This document shows, piece by piece, positions 1 to 11,334 of a DNA stretch of 64,000 nt. A program made the translations under genes and the position numbers. This DNA is from Kingdonia uniflora (lineage: Eukaryota; Streptophyta; Magnoliopsida; Ranunculales; Circaeasteraceae): NCBI GenBank assembly GCA_014058105.1, contig JACGCM010001272.1, positions 434,001 to 498,000 of the forward strand, read 5' to 3'. The notes under the pieces were generated by a model. The model made no database searches and was not told the origin of the DNA. It worked only from the letters and a program-made list of their open reading frames with translations. Position 1 is the first letter of the stretch. Each line of letters starts with the position of its first letter.

Positions 1-30
1 AGCACAATTATATGCCACAGTTTAGTGGGT

Positions 31-3000
31 TTATGGTGGAACCCTACTACTACTCACATCTATTTGCAAAGGTTCATTGAAGATTACGACCTCTTGATGA
101 TGAGTCTTATGCCGTGTGTAAGGTAACAGATCTTCAACCTCTTCCTCTTCAGACTCTTCAGCTCGCGGTCTCGAGGTTGAAGCTTCTCCACCCTCTTTAC
201 CTTTTCCAAACCGCATATTTTCGAATTTATCATTCTCTACTTCAACACCTTTACCACAACTCGAGATATAATATCTAAATTCATTCTCTACTCTCTCGAG
301 CTCGCCTCCATAAAACTCGATCATATCAGCTATCTGATGTTCATAGTCTATTTTAACAGCACGTTTTCCCCACTTTGGAGTAAGATACCTCTTAAAACGC
401 GATTGTGACACTTATAGACGTTTCTGTGTATCTAGTAAACGCACTTCAAACAACTTCACTATCTTCTCCAAATTCTGCAATAACTTATTACACTCTACCT
501 TTTCCCTCTCTAAACATATATTATGTTCTTCACATCGCTCCAGTTCGTTACGAGCGTGCTTCAGATCATCTTCTAAACGTGTCTGGACCCTTCTATCTTC
601 CTTCTTTATATTGAAGAAAAGGATCCTCATCATTCTTTGCCTCTACAAAAGTTAAGCTCATCAGTCAATACACCTACGCCACCCCATATGATTGATACAC
701 CAGCCCGAGCTGAACATCTTTTTGCCTCTATACTATGCAATAATGCGCTAAAAATTTTACCCGAGCTGAATCTAGTACTACACCTCTCTCAGTTAATAGT
801 TCTAAATAGGCCTCCTTCAATCCCCGCTCACTATCAACTTCGGCCTCAAAGTGAAGCGCCAAAGACAATAATGACCTTTGACACTTTAACTTATCACCCT
901 CATCTACGAACTGCTTATCCTTAAGGGACTCTAGGAATAAGACAAACCTATCGCTCTCTTTCTGTAAAACCTCATCCCTCTTAATTTTTATCTTCCCATA
1001 TCAACATTGAAGCTCAAATAACTCCTTAAAGGTGTTATCAAAATTGGACTTATGAAGACATCACTCATATTTAAGTTTATTGTGCACCTGTTGAGTATGA
1101 TTGATGGAATCCCTTGCTCGACTCAAGGCCTTCTCCATCTCACTCACTTTCCCCCTCAAATGAACTACCTCCTACAGACAAATTATACATTCACCATCAA
1201 ACAACATATATCAACAGCAACTGCAAAAATTTAATTCTCAACAAAAATAGATCTATCATCAAATACAAATTCGACCAGACAGTCTCAAAACAATGCTGCA
1301 GCTACATAATCAAAAATTAGCTCCTGCTACCTCCTTGGTAGTAACATCAGCCGCTGGAGAAGTCGAGGTCTGCTCAAAAGGTTGATCAGCCACTGAAGAT
1401 GCATCCTCCTCTGGGAAGATTATCTCACCATATTTCCCAGCAATAGCAAGATTAACATCATCTTTAGTCAACCCCCAGGAGTAAAATGCTTGAATCAGAT
1501 TATTTTGAGCAGCCAGCATAATGTCGAAAGTCTTCTTTGCAGCATCTTCGACCTCTTTATTCAACACAACAGTTTCTGCCTCAATCTGCTTCTTTTGCAG
1601 AGCTTTCTCCTTCAACTGCTCAGAAAATGCAGTTTGCTCTTTCTCAAACTGTTCCCTCAGTGTAACTTTTACTGCATCATGCTGTCAAACAAGTTCAGCA
1701 CGGCCCTCAGTACCTGCCATCAATACCTCTAAGGCCGATTCCTACGCAATAGACAACTACACCACAAGTACAACATAGCAGAATTATCAATCAGGTCATT
1801 TCTAAAACACAGATAGTCAAACAACAACATCATACATACATGTGACATGCTAGATTTAATCTCAGTATTCAGACATTTTGGATCATGCTTTGCCAGATCC
1901 CGCGACATCTGCCCCACCACATCGAGATCAAGCTATTTCAAAGAAGCTCGCTTAGGCTTTACCTCTTGCCTCTGTTTCTTCGCAGGAGGTGCCACATTTA
2001 CAGTAGCATCCACCACCTTAGTCCCCACCTGCGTCGTCTGCACAGGAGTTGTTTGCTCAGAAGGGAGCAACGACCTTTTTCCTCTAGATCCTTGATTTTG
2101 TGTACTTGAAGTACCCGCAGCACAGGCAAAAATCTCTATAACCCCATCAAAAGCAGAACTAGAAGTAGCCATTGCTCAATTTTGATGAGCTCGTTGAACT
2201 TTTACAACTACAGAGTTCAGCCTTTTATCTCTACGGATACCTAATTCTCCAAGTACTTGGTTCGGATCAGTTCCTTCCCGAGATACGACGTCGAATAGAC
2301 TAGACGTATCGGCAATACCTTTTGGTTTAGGTTCTGCCAAATCAGCAACAAACTATGTTAGCAGCTCGTAACAAGTTAAAAGATGAAGTACGGGCAGAAT
2401 GAAGACACTTACTCTTATTAAAATTCTTATATTTTAGCTCGAGCGCCAGTTTCCAGGCACTTGCATACAATTACCCCTCACCATCACAAGATAGTCGCAC
2501 CAGGGTTTCCCAGTAGATTCAAAATCAAAGAATTTCGACCTCGCCGAATCACTATACAAGTATCCACTCTTCCGACCTTCCACATATTTCAACTTATAAT
2601 ACTTTAAGACATCATCCGCAATGAACTGTCTTGCAATATCACTATATCTCTATTTCTTGTTAAGGGCCTCACAGACCCTTATCATCTCAAAAACATTGCC
2701 ATTTAATTGGGCAGGGTAGCTCATTAGAATATTCATTGCCCCCTTTTGGAAAAAGGTTAAGGGAATTCTCAAAACGACCTGGTTCAGATAGCAAAGGAAC
2801 CCTTCCTCTACGACCTCTACACCAGTGCCGTTATAATAAAAAATTTCTGCATCATCTAATATACCCATATTTATCTGCCATTGATCCAGGGAAGGCACTT
2901 GATAATGTTCTATCTTACTACCTGGTCTCACCAGAGTCCTAAACCATAACCCTTAATTCATTAGATAACGCCCCTATTTTCCATCTAAGTCTTTCTTATA

Positions 3001-3219
3001 CTTAGAAAATATCTTCCCTATGTCTATATCAGTAGGATACTTAAACAAATTCCCCAGTTTCAACCACTCATTCACCCAAAAATGAACAACAGCCGGTATA
3101 TCAACAACTATAGTACCCCTTACCTCCAAATCATCCATAGTCCTGCCAGACGGCGATGATTCCTCACTACTAGAGGATACCACAACTTTACTACTGGGTT
3201 TCAAATTTTTGGAACGCAT
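31..3219 (-). pseudogene. Long antisense ORF (aORF-L) of Tat-1, decayed
   Basis: Read on the minus strand from an ATG at 3219, directly after a good splice acceptor. Segment 3219-2974 is a Ser-rich N-terminus followed by a domain. Segment 2931-2460 holds a block with LRIPLTFFQKG, PAQLNGN and RVCEALN, which aligns with [21 protein letters not shown] and RVCGAING of the Tat-3 copy. This resembles the plant family called 'putative gypsy type transposon' (Transposase_28-like). Segment 2172-1933 is a low-complexity linker with basic residues near its end. Segments 1615-1310 and about 1020-31 are Glu/Lys-rich and predicted coiled coil. Several stops and frame changes break it, so it is a pseudogene. 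Function of the family is unknown; nuclear or RNA-binding roles would be guesses. Confidence 0.6.
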
Positions 3220-3395
3220 CTACCACATACAGGAAAAATCTATTTAGCGTTTTATAATCAAACAAGCCTCCTCCCTCAGCCATACCCAACATTATTAATC
3301 TATCAAGCAGTTCAAACATGCAACTACCATCTACCATGACAAGCAACAAACACACTATTCACAACAACAAAATTGGTGGAAACATAATTACTAAC

Positions 3396-3845
3396 CTGTA
3401 CTAGAAGAGCAGCAGTCGTTGTTTCTGGTCACCACCTTCACTTCAGACGGCAAAACGTTAGTTTTCCTAGCAAGATCATAGTATAACGGTGGACTACGAT
3501 CAAAACTTAAAGACTCTCTCTCTAGAAATGCTTATTTCTCTCTCTGCAACTGAATGTGGTTTGTGAGAAGGAGAAAGACAAGATTTTATATTATCCCTCA
3601 GTTTCTGAAATGGTGGCTCTTTGGGACATGCGTTAGCATCATCTCTTCTTGCAGACATATCTTTTCGTTTTCCCTCATAATGATTTCTAGCGTAACGTGC
3701 TCGGTTATCACATATGTTTCTCTTCTCTGCCATTATTAAATTCAAGGACTCACTGACCAAGATGATTTGTACAGATCATGTAGCACGATCACTTCCATAC
3801 AGCAACAGCCTTCTGCGACTACATGATCCTGTAATGCTACTTATA
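3396..3845 (-). promoter_or_regulatory. TATA box, leader exon and leader intron donor of aORF-L in Tat-1
   Basis: On the minus strand a TATA-like TATAAGTA lies at 3845-3838. A leader then runs to a donor GTTAGTAATT at 3395, and the acceptor TGTGGTAG abuts the aORF-L ATG at 3219, giving a 176 bp intron. Tat-3 has the same arrangement: TATAAATA at 58250, donor GTTAGTAATT at 58434 and acceptor TTGACAG at 59113-59119. The shared donor decamer in two diverged copies is the main support. The leader contains a minus ORF (3760-3500) of unknown meaning. Confidence 0.45.
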
Positions 3846-4032
3846 GTATGATTTCCAATTCAAAACCCTAGTATAATATAATTGCAGCTGTCACTTACCT
3901 TATTTTTGATCTGACAGAAGTAGAAAATCAGTAAAAAATCCTGCGTCAATTATATTTCATTCGACCTTTATCACAGATACAGAAAGTGATGACAAGAAGA
4001 CCTCAACAAAAAAATCATTTTATTATGGCCAA

Positions 4033-4233
4033 TTATCCGACCTTAGATATAATTACATTTAAGACAGACGGATGGTTCTCTTCACCACATAGAATGATTT
4101 CCCCATGAGCAGCTCTTTCATCCTCTTCTGTAAGCTTATTCAGCGCAATTTCTAAAACTGCTGCCTCACGTAGCTCTACATCTAGCAGAAGTTTGTGGAA
4201 TACACCACAACACATGACAACAATATATCTCAA
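4033..4233 (-). CDS. Unknown small antisense ORF in Tat-1
   Basis: A 66-codon minus-strand ORF beginning at an alternative start codon, with the open frame extending a little further upstream. It lies between the small antisense ORF (4709-5011) and the leader of aORF-L. It has a hydrophobic start with two adjacent Cys, then an acidic helix-like stretch rich in Glu, Leu and Ala (ELREAAVLEIALNKLTEEDE). It loosely resembles the C-terminal half of the small antisense ORF and could be a diverged exon of it. I do not recognise it in any known family. Confidence 0.25.
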   Translation of the reverse strand: MRYIVVMCCGVFHKLLLDVELREAAVLEIALNKLTEEDERAAHGEIILCGEENHPSVLNVIISKVG

Positions 4234-4708
4234 AAAGGCAACAAATATATAATACGATTTACACAGTTCATATATATTTCATCCAACTCAGCAAAAATTC
4301 GATCTACATATTTTCGACCTATTTAATCTTTGACTAGTTTGAGAATTGTTACACGGTGTCCTGTAACAGTTCATATAAGAAGTTTTAAGCACTTACAAGA
4401 CAAGATACAACAAGTTCAAATTTATTATTCAAGTCAAGCAATTTACAAGGACAAATATATCATTCAGTTCGAAAATCAAGATTACAAGATCTACGGACCA
4501 CTATTTCCTCTACATAACGAAAGATAGTATATTTTACAAACGGCAGTGCGACACTTAAACAGAAGTAATGGAATGCCGAACAGAAGAACTGGAGTACGGT
4601 AGAAGACAAAGTTAATCCCACCACTCCTCCGTAACCCCCACCATCTCCGCAGTCACTGAAGACGAAGGACCACCTACACCATTACAATACCTAATCCTTC
4701 ACAGAATA

Positions 4709-5011
4709 TCAGCAATACTTCACAGACAATACCTCAGCCTTCTCATCTTTTGCCACCACCGTATCCTCTGCAAGCATCCGCAGATAGGCCCGACGGTGAG
4801 CAACAAATAAGACCACATAATAGAATCGCCATATTTGTTGATAATCATCCTCTGCCTCCTCTACTTCTTCCTATGACATCCCATGAAAAGTTGGAGGAAT
4901 AGGGATTAGAGTAGACAGAGAAAGACATTGGTCCCCAAAATAATGAGTTTGAAGAATCATCATCTTGTTATGAACTCTCTCCTCATAAGCCTGACGGCGA
5001 GTAGTCATCAT
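4709..5011 (-). pseudogene. Small antisense ORF (aORF-s) of Tat-1
   Basis: Starts MMTTRRQAYEE at 5011. It reads 46 codons to a TAG at 4873-4871 and then continues in the same frame for 53 more codons to 4709. Key blocks are YFG near residue 26, PPTFHGMS near residue 40, EEVEEAEDDY just after the stop, and FYYVVLFVAHRRAYLRMLAED. The same blocks occur in the same order in Tat-3 (57461) and partly in Tat-4 (29788-30107). A TATA box lies about 70 bp upstream on the same strand. The function is unknown. The single stop suggests a recently intact ORF of about 100 residues. Confidence 0.6.
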
Positions 5012-5080
5012 CACTAATACTTATACAAATTTGAACGACTGACAGGTTAAACCAGGGTGAACAGTGATAACAGCTGGTCA

Positions 5081-5092
5081 CTATTTTTTATA
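5081..5092 (-). promoter_or_regulatory. TATA box upstream of Tat-1 aORF-s
   Basis: TATAAAAAATAG read on the minus strand, about 70 bp before the ATG at 5011. Equivalent boxes precede the homologous ORFs in Tat-4 (30154-30166) and Tat-3 (57415-57422), which makes chance less likely. Confidence 0.5.
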
Positions 5093-5291
5093 GCAGCAAC
5101 ATTTAAATGCATGCCACCACTTCTAATACAGTCTTTATCACAAGCACACATCTCAAGCAAAACTTTTGGGAGACCTAACAGTCAAAGCAATTATTCTTCT
5201 AGATAAATGGAAGCCATCAATGCAGAATTTAACACAAAACGACTGGACTTCTCAACCAACACCACTCGCTACACACGTTTCTTCTGCTATT

Positions 5292-5308
5292 GGCTGGGAG
5301 GGGGCAGA
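5292..5308 (+). other. Polypurine tract of Tat-1
   Basis: A G-rich tract, GGCTGGGAGGGGGCAGA, lies immediately before the LTR start TGTAAGG. This is the position expected for the plus-strand primer in reverse transcription. Confidence 0.6.
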
Positions 5309-5933
5309 TGTAAGGGCTTATATCTAATCCTCGTACTAAGTCTGATATTCGAGCTCACATAGCCAACCAAGGATTGAGGGCAAGCAGAATGTAATACAGA
5401 CTTCCTCATCTACAGTTCAAGGATATTGAAGTAGCCAGTAACATCGTACTGCAGAAGATACTCAAATATCTATCTATAGTTCGAACATTGTTAGAGATCG
5501 TATCTTCACCAACAGTTCAAAGTTGCAGCTAAGGTCATCAAGAGATCCGTTACAAGATCAACAATTATCAGAAAGCAAGACGTTACAAAGACCTCATAAA
5601 AGACTCATCAAAACCTGATATTGTAACGTTCCTCATCAAAGTAATAATAGTCATGTTGTAAGACCTATAAATAGGGCTAGAGGGCTAAAGACGAGGAGGC
5701 TTCTCGGAGACCTTCTAAGAGACCTTTTCTAACATCTCTATCTCTTTGTAGTAGCTAGCAATCTATAAACATCTATTTCTTTCTAAAATTCTCAGGAGAG
5801 GTCATAGTTTTTAACCCATTCAAGGGTTTTTTAGGTTAAATCTCGTGCTATTTACTTTTAGTTCTTAGCTAACATTCTATATTTCAAGGGTGTAAGGTAC
5901 TATCTTCGTCCAATACAAAAATAGGCTATTACA
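5309..5933 (+). repeat. 3' LTR of Tat-1 (625 bp)
   Basis: Begins TGTAAGG and ends ATTACA, an imperfect inverted terminus. TATAAATA lies near 5666. The downstream segment with GGAGAGGTCATAGTTTTTA and a TTCAAGGGTTTT hairpin is matched in the Tat-4 LTR (about 31065) and more distantly in the Tat-2 and Tat-3 LTRs (GAGGTCGTGGTTTTTCTCAG). The 5' LTR is outside the window, so no TSD can be checked. Confidence 0.7.
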
Positions 5934-6230
5934 ATCATAATAACATAATTACAGGTATATGTCGGGTTGGTGGAGAAATCAGTCATTTTTATATAATCAC
6001 GAACATAATTCGGTCTGATAGGATATCCAGCTAAAGGGCAGTAATCCATGGCAGTTATCGAGGGGAGGTTAATTCAATTTACTAATAAAAAAAGGATTTA
6101 ATAGGTGAACGGAAAGATCGTGAAATTCGCCAATTACTAACCATCCGTGGGTGAATGTATACAAATATTTTTTATGGGGTACAGGCATTGGAATATTATG
6201 AATTTCTACTATTGTAGTGGCGGAATGGTA
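5934..6230. other. Unique sequence between Tat-1 and Copia-1
   Basis: About 300 bp with no recognisable element. The last 90 bp (from 6147) carry an open frame on the plus strand that runs into the Copia-1 target site and resumes beyond the element at 11870. See the finding on the interrupted ORF. Confidence 0.4.
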
Positions 6231-6235
6231 GTAGA
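6231..6235. other. Target-site duplication of Copia-1, left copy
   Basis: GTAGA, identical to 11865-11869. Its position fixes the LTR start at TGTGAGG rather than at the more obvious TGTTGAGAG 12 bp further in. Confidence 0.8.
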
Positions 6236-6799
6236 TGTGAGGCTGGCTGTTGAGAGTCGTTCGAACGAGTTGAGAGCCATTCGAACGACTCGTTCAAACG
6301 ACTGTCTTTCCTCAATGGAATTTGGCCCAGAAGTCCAAAGTTGATCGAACGACTTGATAGTTCGCTCGAATGACTGCTTTACCTCCCTGGAATTTTGGCC
6401 CATAGATTTTTTTGTTCGAACGACTCCCCTATGTAGTTCGAACAAAATCTGGGGATTCTATTTTTTTGATTATTTTCGAACCTCTTGTTTGCCTCGAGAT
6501 TTGAGCGATTGTAAAAGGCTTTCCCTAGTATTTAAAAGAGAAACCTAAGTCTTTTGTGAACCACCCTTTTGACAATCTTTTGGTGAGAACATTTGTGGGA
6601 TTTCTTGAGTGAGAAATCCAAACTTGGGCTTGAGTGATTGTAATTGGGACCCTGAATAAACTTTATCTCTCTTGAAAGTGGACGTCGGTAATTTGCCGGA
6701 CCACTATAATCTTGTTGTTGTGTGTTTCTTTCTTATGCTTGTTTGTGACTAACTCAAATCAAAGTGATGTTTGTGTCTTCCGGGCTTGCGGCTCCAACA
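6236..6799 (+). repeat. 5' LTR of Copia-1 (564 bp)
   Basis: Starts TGTGAGG and ends CCAACA. It contains at least five GTTCGAACGAC-like modules within the first 210 bp. The TATA position reads TATTTAAAAG here but TATATAAAGG in the 3' LTR (11593), suggesting the 5' promoter has drifted. Confidence 0.9.
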
Positions 6800-6800
6800 A

Positions 6801-6814
6801 TAGGTATCAAAACG
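6801..6814 (+). other. Primer-binding site of Copia-1
   Basis: TAGGTATCAAAACG directly after the 5' LTR resembles the initiator-tRNA-Met complement TGGTATCAGAGC with a few changes. Confidence 0.6.
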
Positions 6815-6909
6815 AAGTCGACTCCTCGATTGCGCGATTTTGAAGTAACTTAGGGTTTCTCAATTTCATTTTATTTTGATTTGGTTAGTTCATGAAAATT
6901 GGGGGAAAC

Positions 6910-9900
6910 ATGGGAGATGAAGTTGATGTTGAAGCTAGTTCTTCGGCCCAAAAAAGAAATACGATGGTGATGTTCAACAATGCAAAAATTGAAGTTGAAA
7001 AATTTAATGGCGCAAATAACTTTGGCATGTGGAGATACGAAGTTATTGATGTACTAAGTTAACAAGACTTAGACGAGGTATTGGAAGATAAGCCAGATGA
7101 AATAGAGAAGAGTGTATGACGGAAGATGAATAAGAGAGCATGTGACCAAATTCGATCTTGTCTTGCTTAAGACATTAAATACCTTATGATGAATAAGACT
7201 TCTGCAAAAGAAATTTGGCGGATATTAGAGGAGAATTATCTGGTAAAGAGCATCCAAAATCGATTCCACTTGAAGAAAAAAATTTATTGCTTTACTATGA
7301 GGCAAATGATTAGTATGTCCGAGTATTTGAATGACTTCACTAAGTTGTTGGCCGACTTAGCAAATCTTGAAGAGATAGTTGGAGATGAAGATAAATCTCT
7401 ATTATTCTTGAACTCACTTCTGGAAGAATTTGAACATTTCGTTACGACGATTACTTATGGAAATAGTTCTTTAAAGTACACAGATGTGACTACAGCCGTA
7501 GTTTACCATGAGTACCAGAGAAAAGAGAAAAAAGAGACCGACAAGTCTACATCCGAAGTACTAACGATTCGGGGTATATCCTCGGATAAGAAGAAACCGT
7601 TTCGTAACAACTCTCGATCCAAATTAAGAGGCCGTGGGGGAAACCGAAACAATTTGACTAAGGACCAATGCGCGTTTTACAAGGAAATAGGACATTAGAA
7701 GGTTGATTGTCCCGCACTCAAGAAAAAGAAAGCAGAAAAATTAGGTTCTTCTGTAAATTTAGCTCAGGACACGGAAACGGGAGGTAATGACTCTGACTAC
7801 TCTTTTACTATAACTTCTAGTGTATGTATTATTGATACAAAGAAATGGATTTTAGATTCGGGTACTACTTATCATATTTATCCCGAAAGGGCATGTTTTT
7901 CTAGATGGCAATTGTTAGAAGATGGAGCGGTGGTTAAGGGAAATGACAATTCATGTCGTATCATGGGGATAAGTACCATTCGACTAAAGTTACACAATGG
8001 GTTGGTTAAAAAGATTGATGAGGTTTTGTTTATTCCGACAATGAGTAAAAACATTATTTCGACGGGGACACTTGAAGCGCAAGGCTGCAAGGTGGTGTCT
8101 GAGAATGGAGTAAAGATGGTTCTTAAGGGAGCCATGGTGATATTGAAGGGTCACAAGAGAAGAAACAATTTATACTACTTTGATGGTACGGCTGTTCTTG
8201 GTGAGGTTTCTACCGCGGGAAGAGAGGAGGCCACTTCCAAAGATACGGCACGGACATGGCACATGCGTTTGGCACATACGGGAGAAAAATCTTTGAGAGC
8301 TTACGCAAGCCGGGGGCTTTTAAAAGGTGCCAAGATGTACAAATTAGATTTTTGTGAACACTTTATTCTGGGCAAGCAAACAAGAGTTAAGTTCGACACC
8401 GTAATTCACAATACTTGTGAGACTCTTGATAATGTTCACTCTGATGTTTGAGGTCTCTCCAAGAATGCATCGCTAGGGCGGTAACATTACTTTGTGTCTT
8501 TTGTAGATGACCTTTCTAGGCGAGTTTGGGCGTACACTATAAAGAGGTAGGATGAAGTCCTAGAAATTTTCATGATATAAAAGAAGTTGATTGAGACTCA
8601 GACCGGCAGAAAGATCAAGTCGCTTCATTCGGATAATGGTAGGGAGTACACTAGTGATCTATTCTTGCAAGTATGCCAAGATGAGGGGATAGTTCGACAC
8701 TTCACGGTTAGAGAGACACCGCAACAAAATGGGGTAGCCGAGCGCATGAGCCGTAATTTACTGGAGAAGGTTCGGTGTATGTTGTCCAATTCTGGGTTGG
8801 GCAAGGCGTTTTGGGATGAGGCTTTGACTTATGCATGCTATCTCGTTAATAGGTTACCTTCGGCTGTAATTTAGGGTAAATCACCAATGGAGGCTTAGTC
8901 GGGAGAAATTGCTACAGATTATGATACTCTTCGTATATTTGGGTGTCCGGCATACTATCATGTGAAGGATGGTAAGTTGGATCCGCGAGCAAGAAAGGCC
9001 ATTTTTTGGGTAAGAAGAAGGGTGTGAAAAGGTTACAAGTTGTGGGATACGAGATACCGAAAGATTATTATGAGCAGAGATGTCACTTTTGATGAGGCTT
9101 CTATGATGAAGTCACATGACTCTAGGCACACAGAGGAGACGACCAGCGGGTTATTGTAGCGGGTGAAGATTGATGCGTCTTCACATTGGCCAGAAAGTTC
9201 CGTACTTGGAGGAGGGTTTTCTACCTGTATGATAACGGGTGATGAGCCATTGGTACATGTTCCAAATGATGAAGACATGGATGAAGGTAGAGCATTTGGT
9301 AGTACGGATAAAAAGATTCCGGTAGCGGAGTCAATCACAAAGAGTAAACCAAAGAGGAATGTAAGTAAACCAAGTTGGCTTACAAAGGATATGGTGCTTT
9401 CAAAAACGAAGGCCATGGTAGCCTATGCACTTCTGGTCGTTGAAGAGAATGTTCCCTTCACCTATAAGGGGGCTATTTACGGTTTTGAGGCTAAACATTG
9501 AGAGGGAGCGATGAAGGAAGAGATGTACTCTCTTTTCAAAAATGGAACTTGGGAACTTTCGAAGTTGCCGAAAGGAAAGAAAGCGATTGGTTGTAAATGG
9601 GTTTACACTAAGAAGCAAGGATCTTTTGATGATGAAATACGCTTTAAGGCAAGATTAGTAGCCAAGGGCTATGCTCAAAGGGAAGGGATCGATTACAATG
9701 AGGCGCTTTCTCCGGTTGTGAAACATTCTTCCACACAGATCCTATTGGCCTTAGTAGTGTAATTGAATTTAAAGTTGTAACAACTTGATGTTAGGACGGG
9801 GTTCTTACATGGGAATCTGAAAGAAGAGATCTATATGACTCAGCTGAGTGGGTTTACGGTTGCGGGGAAAGAAGACTATGTGTGTAAGCTAAAAATGTCG

Positions 9901-11025
9901 TTGTACGGTTTGAAGCAGTCTCCAAGGTAATGGTAAAAACGGTTTGATCAGTTTATGATTGGGCAGAAGTACTAGCGGAGTCATTATGATCATTGTGTCT
10001 ACTTACGCAAGCTACGTGATGGGTCCTTTATTTACTTGCTTTTGTATGTGGATGATATGTTTATTGCGTGTAAGCACAAAAGCGAGATTGATAAGCTGAA
10101 AAAGTAAATGGGTGAAGAGTTTGAAATGAAGGATCTTGGTGATACGAAAAAGATTCTTGGTATGGAGATTCATAGAGATAGAGAGAATGGAACGGTATGT
10201 CTCTCTCAGACTTTGTATATGAGGAAGGTACTTCAGAGATTTGGCATTGATGGTAGCACAAAATCTGTATGTACTCCCCTTGCTCCTCATTTTAAGCTTA
10301 AGGCTTCTATGTCTCCAAACATTGATGAGGAACGTAATTATATGAGTCAAGTTCCTTTTGCTAGCGTGGTTGGTAGCTTGATGTATGCTATGGTTTGTAC
10401 TCGGCTAGACATTTCACAGACAGTTTGTATGGTTAGCCGATATATGCATGATCCGGGTAGTGATCACTGGCGAGTTGTGAAATGGATTCTACGGTATATC
10501 AAAGGTATTGTGGATACCGGGTTGGAGTTTCGTAAACAGGATTCAACTGATAGTTTCTGTGTGGGTTATGTGGATTCTGACTACATGGGTGATTTGGATA
10601 GACGGCGGTCTACTACCGGGTATGAATTTACTTTGGATGGAGGGCCGGTTAGTTGGAGATCCACACTACAGTCAACGGTGGTACTGTCTACTACCGTGAC
10701 GGAATATATGGCTGTGATTGAGGCGATAAAGGAATCTATTTGGATGAAAGGTCTTTTGCGGGATTTGGGCATTAAGATGGATCAACTTGATGTCTACTAT
10801 GATAGTCAGAGTGCTATCTTCTTGGCCAAAGATCAGGTTCATCACCAGCGCACAAAGCATATTGATGTGCGCTATCACTTTGTCAGAGAAGTCCTGGAGG
10901 AAGGTGAGATTCTGTTGAAGAAGATTCACACCAAAGATAACCCGGCGGATATGTTTACGAAAGTTATTTCGGGAATTAAGTTCAATCATTGTTTGGACTT
11001 ATTTCAAATTCTTCATGTTGATTGA
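6910..11025 (+). pseudogene. Copia-1 gag-pol polyprotein, single frame, about 19 stops
   Basis: One frame runs from ATG 6910 to the stop at 11023-11025 (about 1,371 codons, the usual copia size) with no frameshift. Gag: 6910-7720, with a degraded CCHC knuckle near 7668-7710 whose second Cys is Tyr. Protease: LDSGTT at 7852-7869. Integrase: HMRLAH near 8260, CEHF where CxxC is expected, HSDV at 8437 followed by TGA in place of the usual Trp, SDNG at 8629-8640, PQQNGVAE near 8720. [13 protein letters not shown] near 9645, YGLKQSPR near 9905, YVDD at 10045-10056. RNase H: VDSDYMGD near 10570 to TKHIDVRYHFVRE near 10855. Stops include 7060, 8449, 8872, 9025, 9499, 9928 and 10105. Confidence 0.92.
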
Positions 11026-11334
11026 TTGGATGTTTTGTAAACTACGAGCGACTTGATCCACGAAGGTACATAAACAACCATTGATTTGGTGCAGTCGATT
11101 ATGTTTCCTTGGGACATTTGGTTTGCTTCTTGGTCCTTTGGGATGCTTGGTTCGGATTTGGTCTTTTTTGAGGACGCCTGGTTTTGGTTTGTTTCCTTGG
11201 GCAGTTTGTATGTTTGGGTCTTTGGTGACATTTGATGGTGGAGAGTGATTATTTTGGGTCTGTTTGGTTTGTTTTTATGTTTGGCTCAGATTTCGGTTTG
11301 TTTGGTTGGGGAAATCTTCACCGAGGTAGAGAAT
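11026..11334 (+). other. 3' untranslated region of Copia-1
   Basis: T/G-rich stretch made of loosely repeated TTGGTTTG and TTGGGAC words between the pol stop and the 3' LTR. GAGGTAGAGAAT just before the LTR is the only candidate polypurine tract, and it is weak. Confidence 0.5.

Larger units (their letters stand above)
1..5933 (+). mobile_element. Tat-1: 3' part of a Ty3/gypsy Tat-type retrotransposon
   Basis: The segment ends in an LTR (5309-5933) preceded by a purine-rich tract, so the element reads on the plus strand and its gag-pol lies left of the window. What is visible is the region between pol and the 3' LTR, which carries ORFs on the opposite strand. The order (antisense long ORF, antisense small ORF, polypurine tract, LTR) is the mirror image of Tat-3 at the right end of the window, where integrase and a second RNase H confirm the Tat lineage. 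Assignment of Tat-1 to Tat is therefore by shared architecture and homologous antisense ORFs, not by a visible pol. Confidence 0.75.

Noticed and set aside
6248..6260. Copia-1 LTR starting at TGTTGAGAGTC
   Set aside because: The flanks would then be CTGGC and GTAGA with no duplication. Moving the border 12 bp left gives a perfect GTAGA duplication.
10012..10350. Minus-strand ORFs opposite Copia-1 RT
   Set aside because: Shadows of the coding strand; the plus frame carries YVDD and RNase H motifs.
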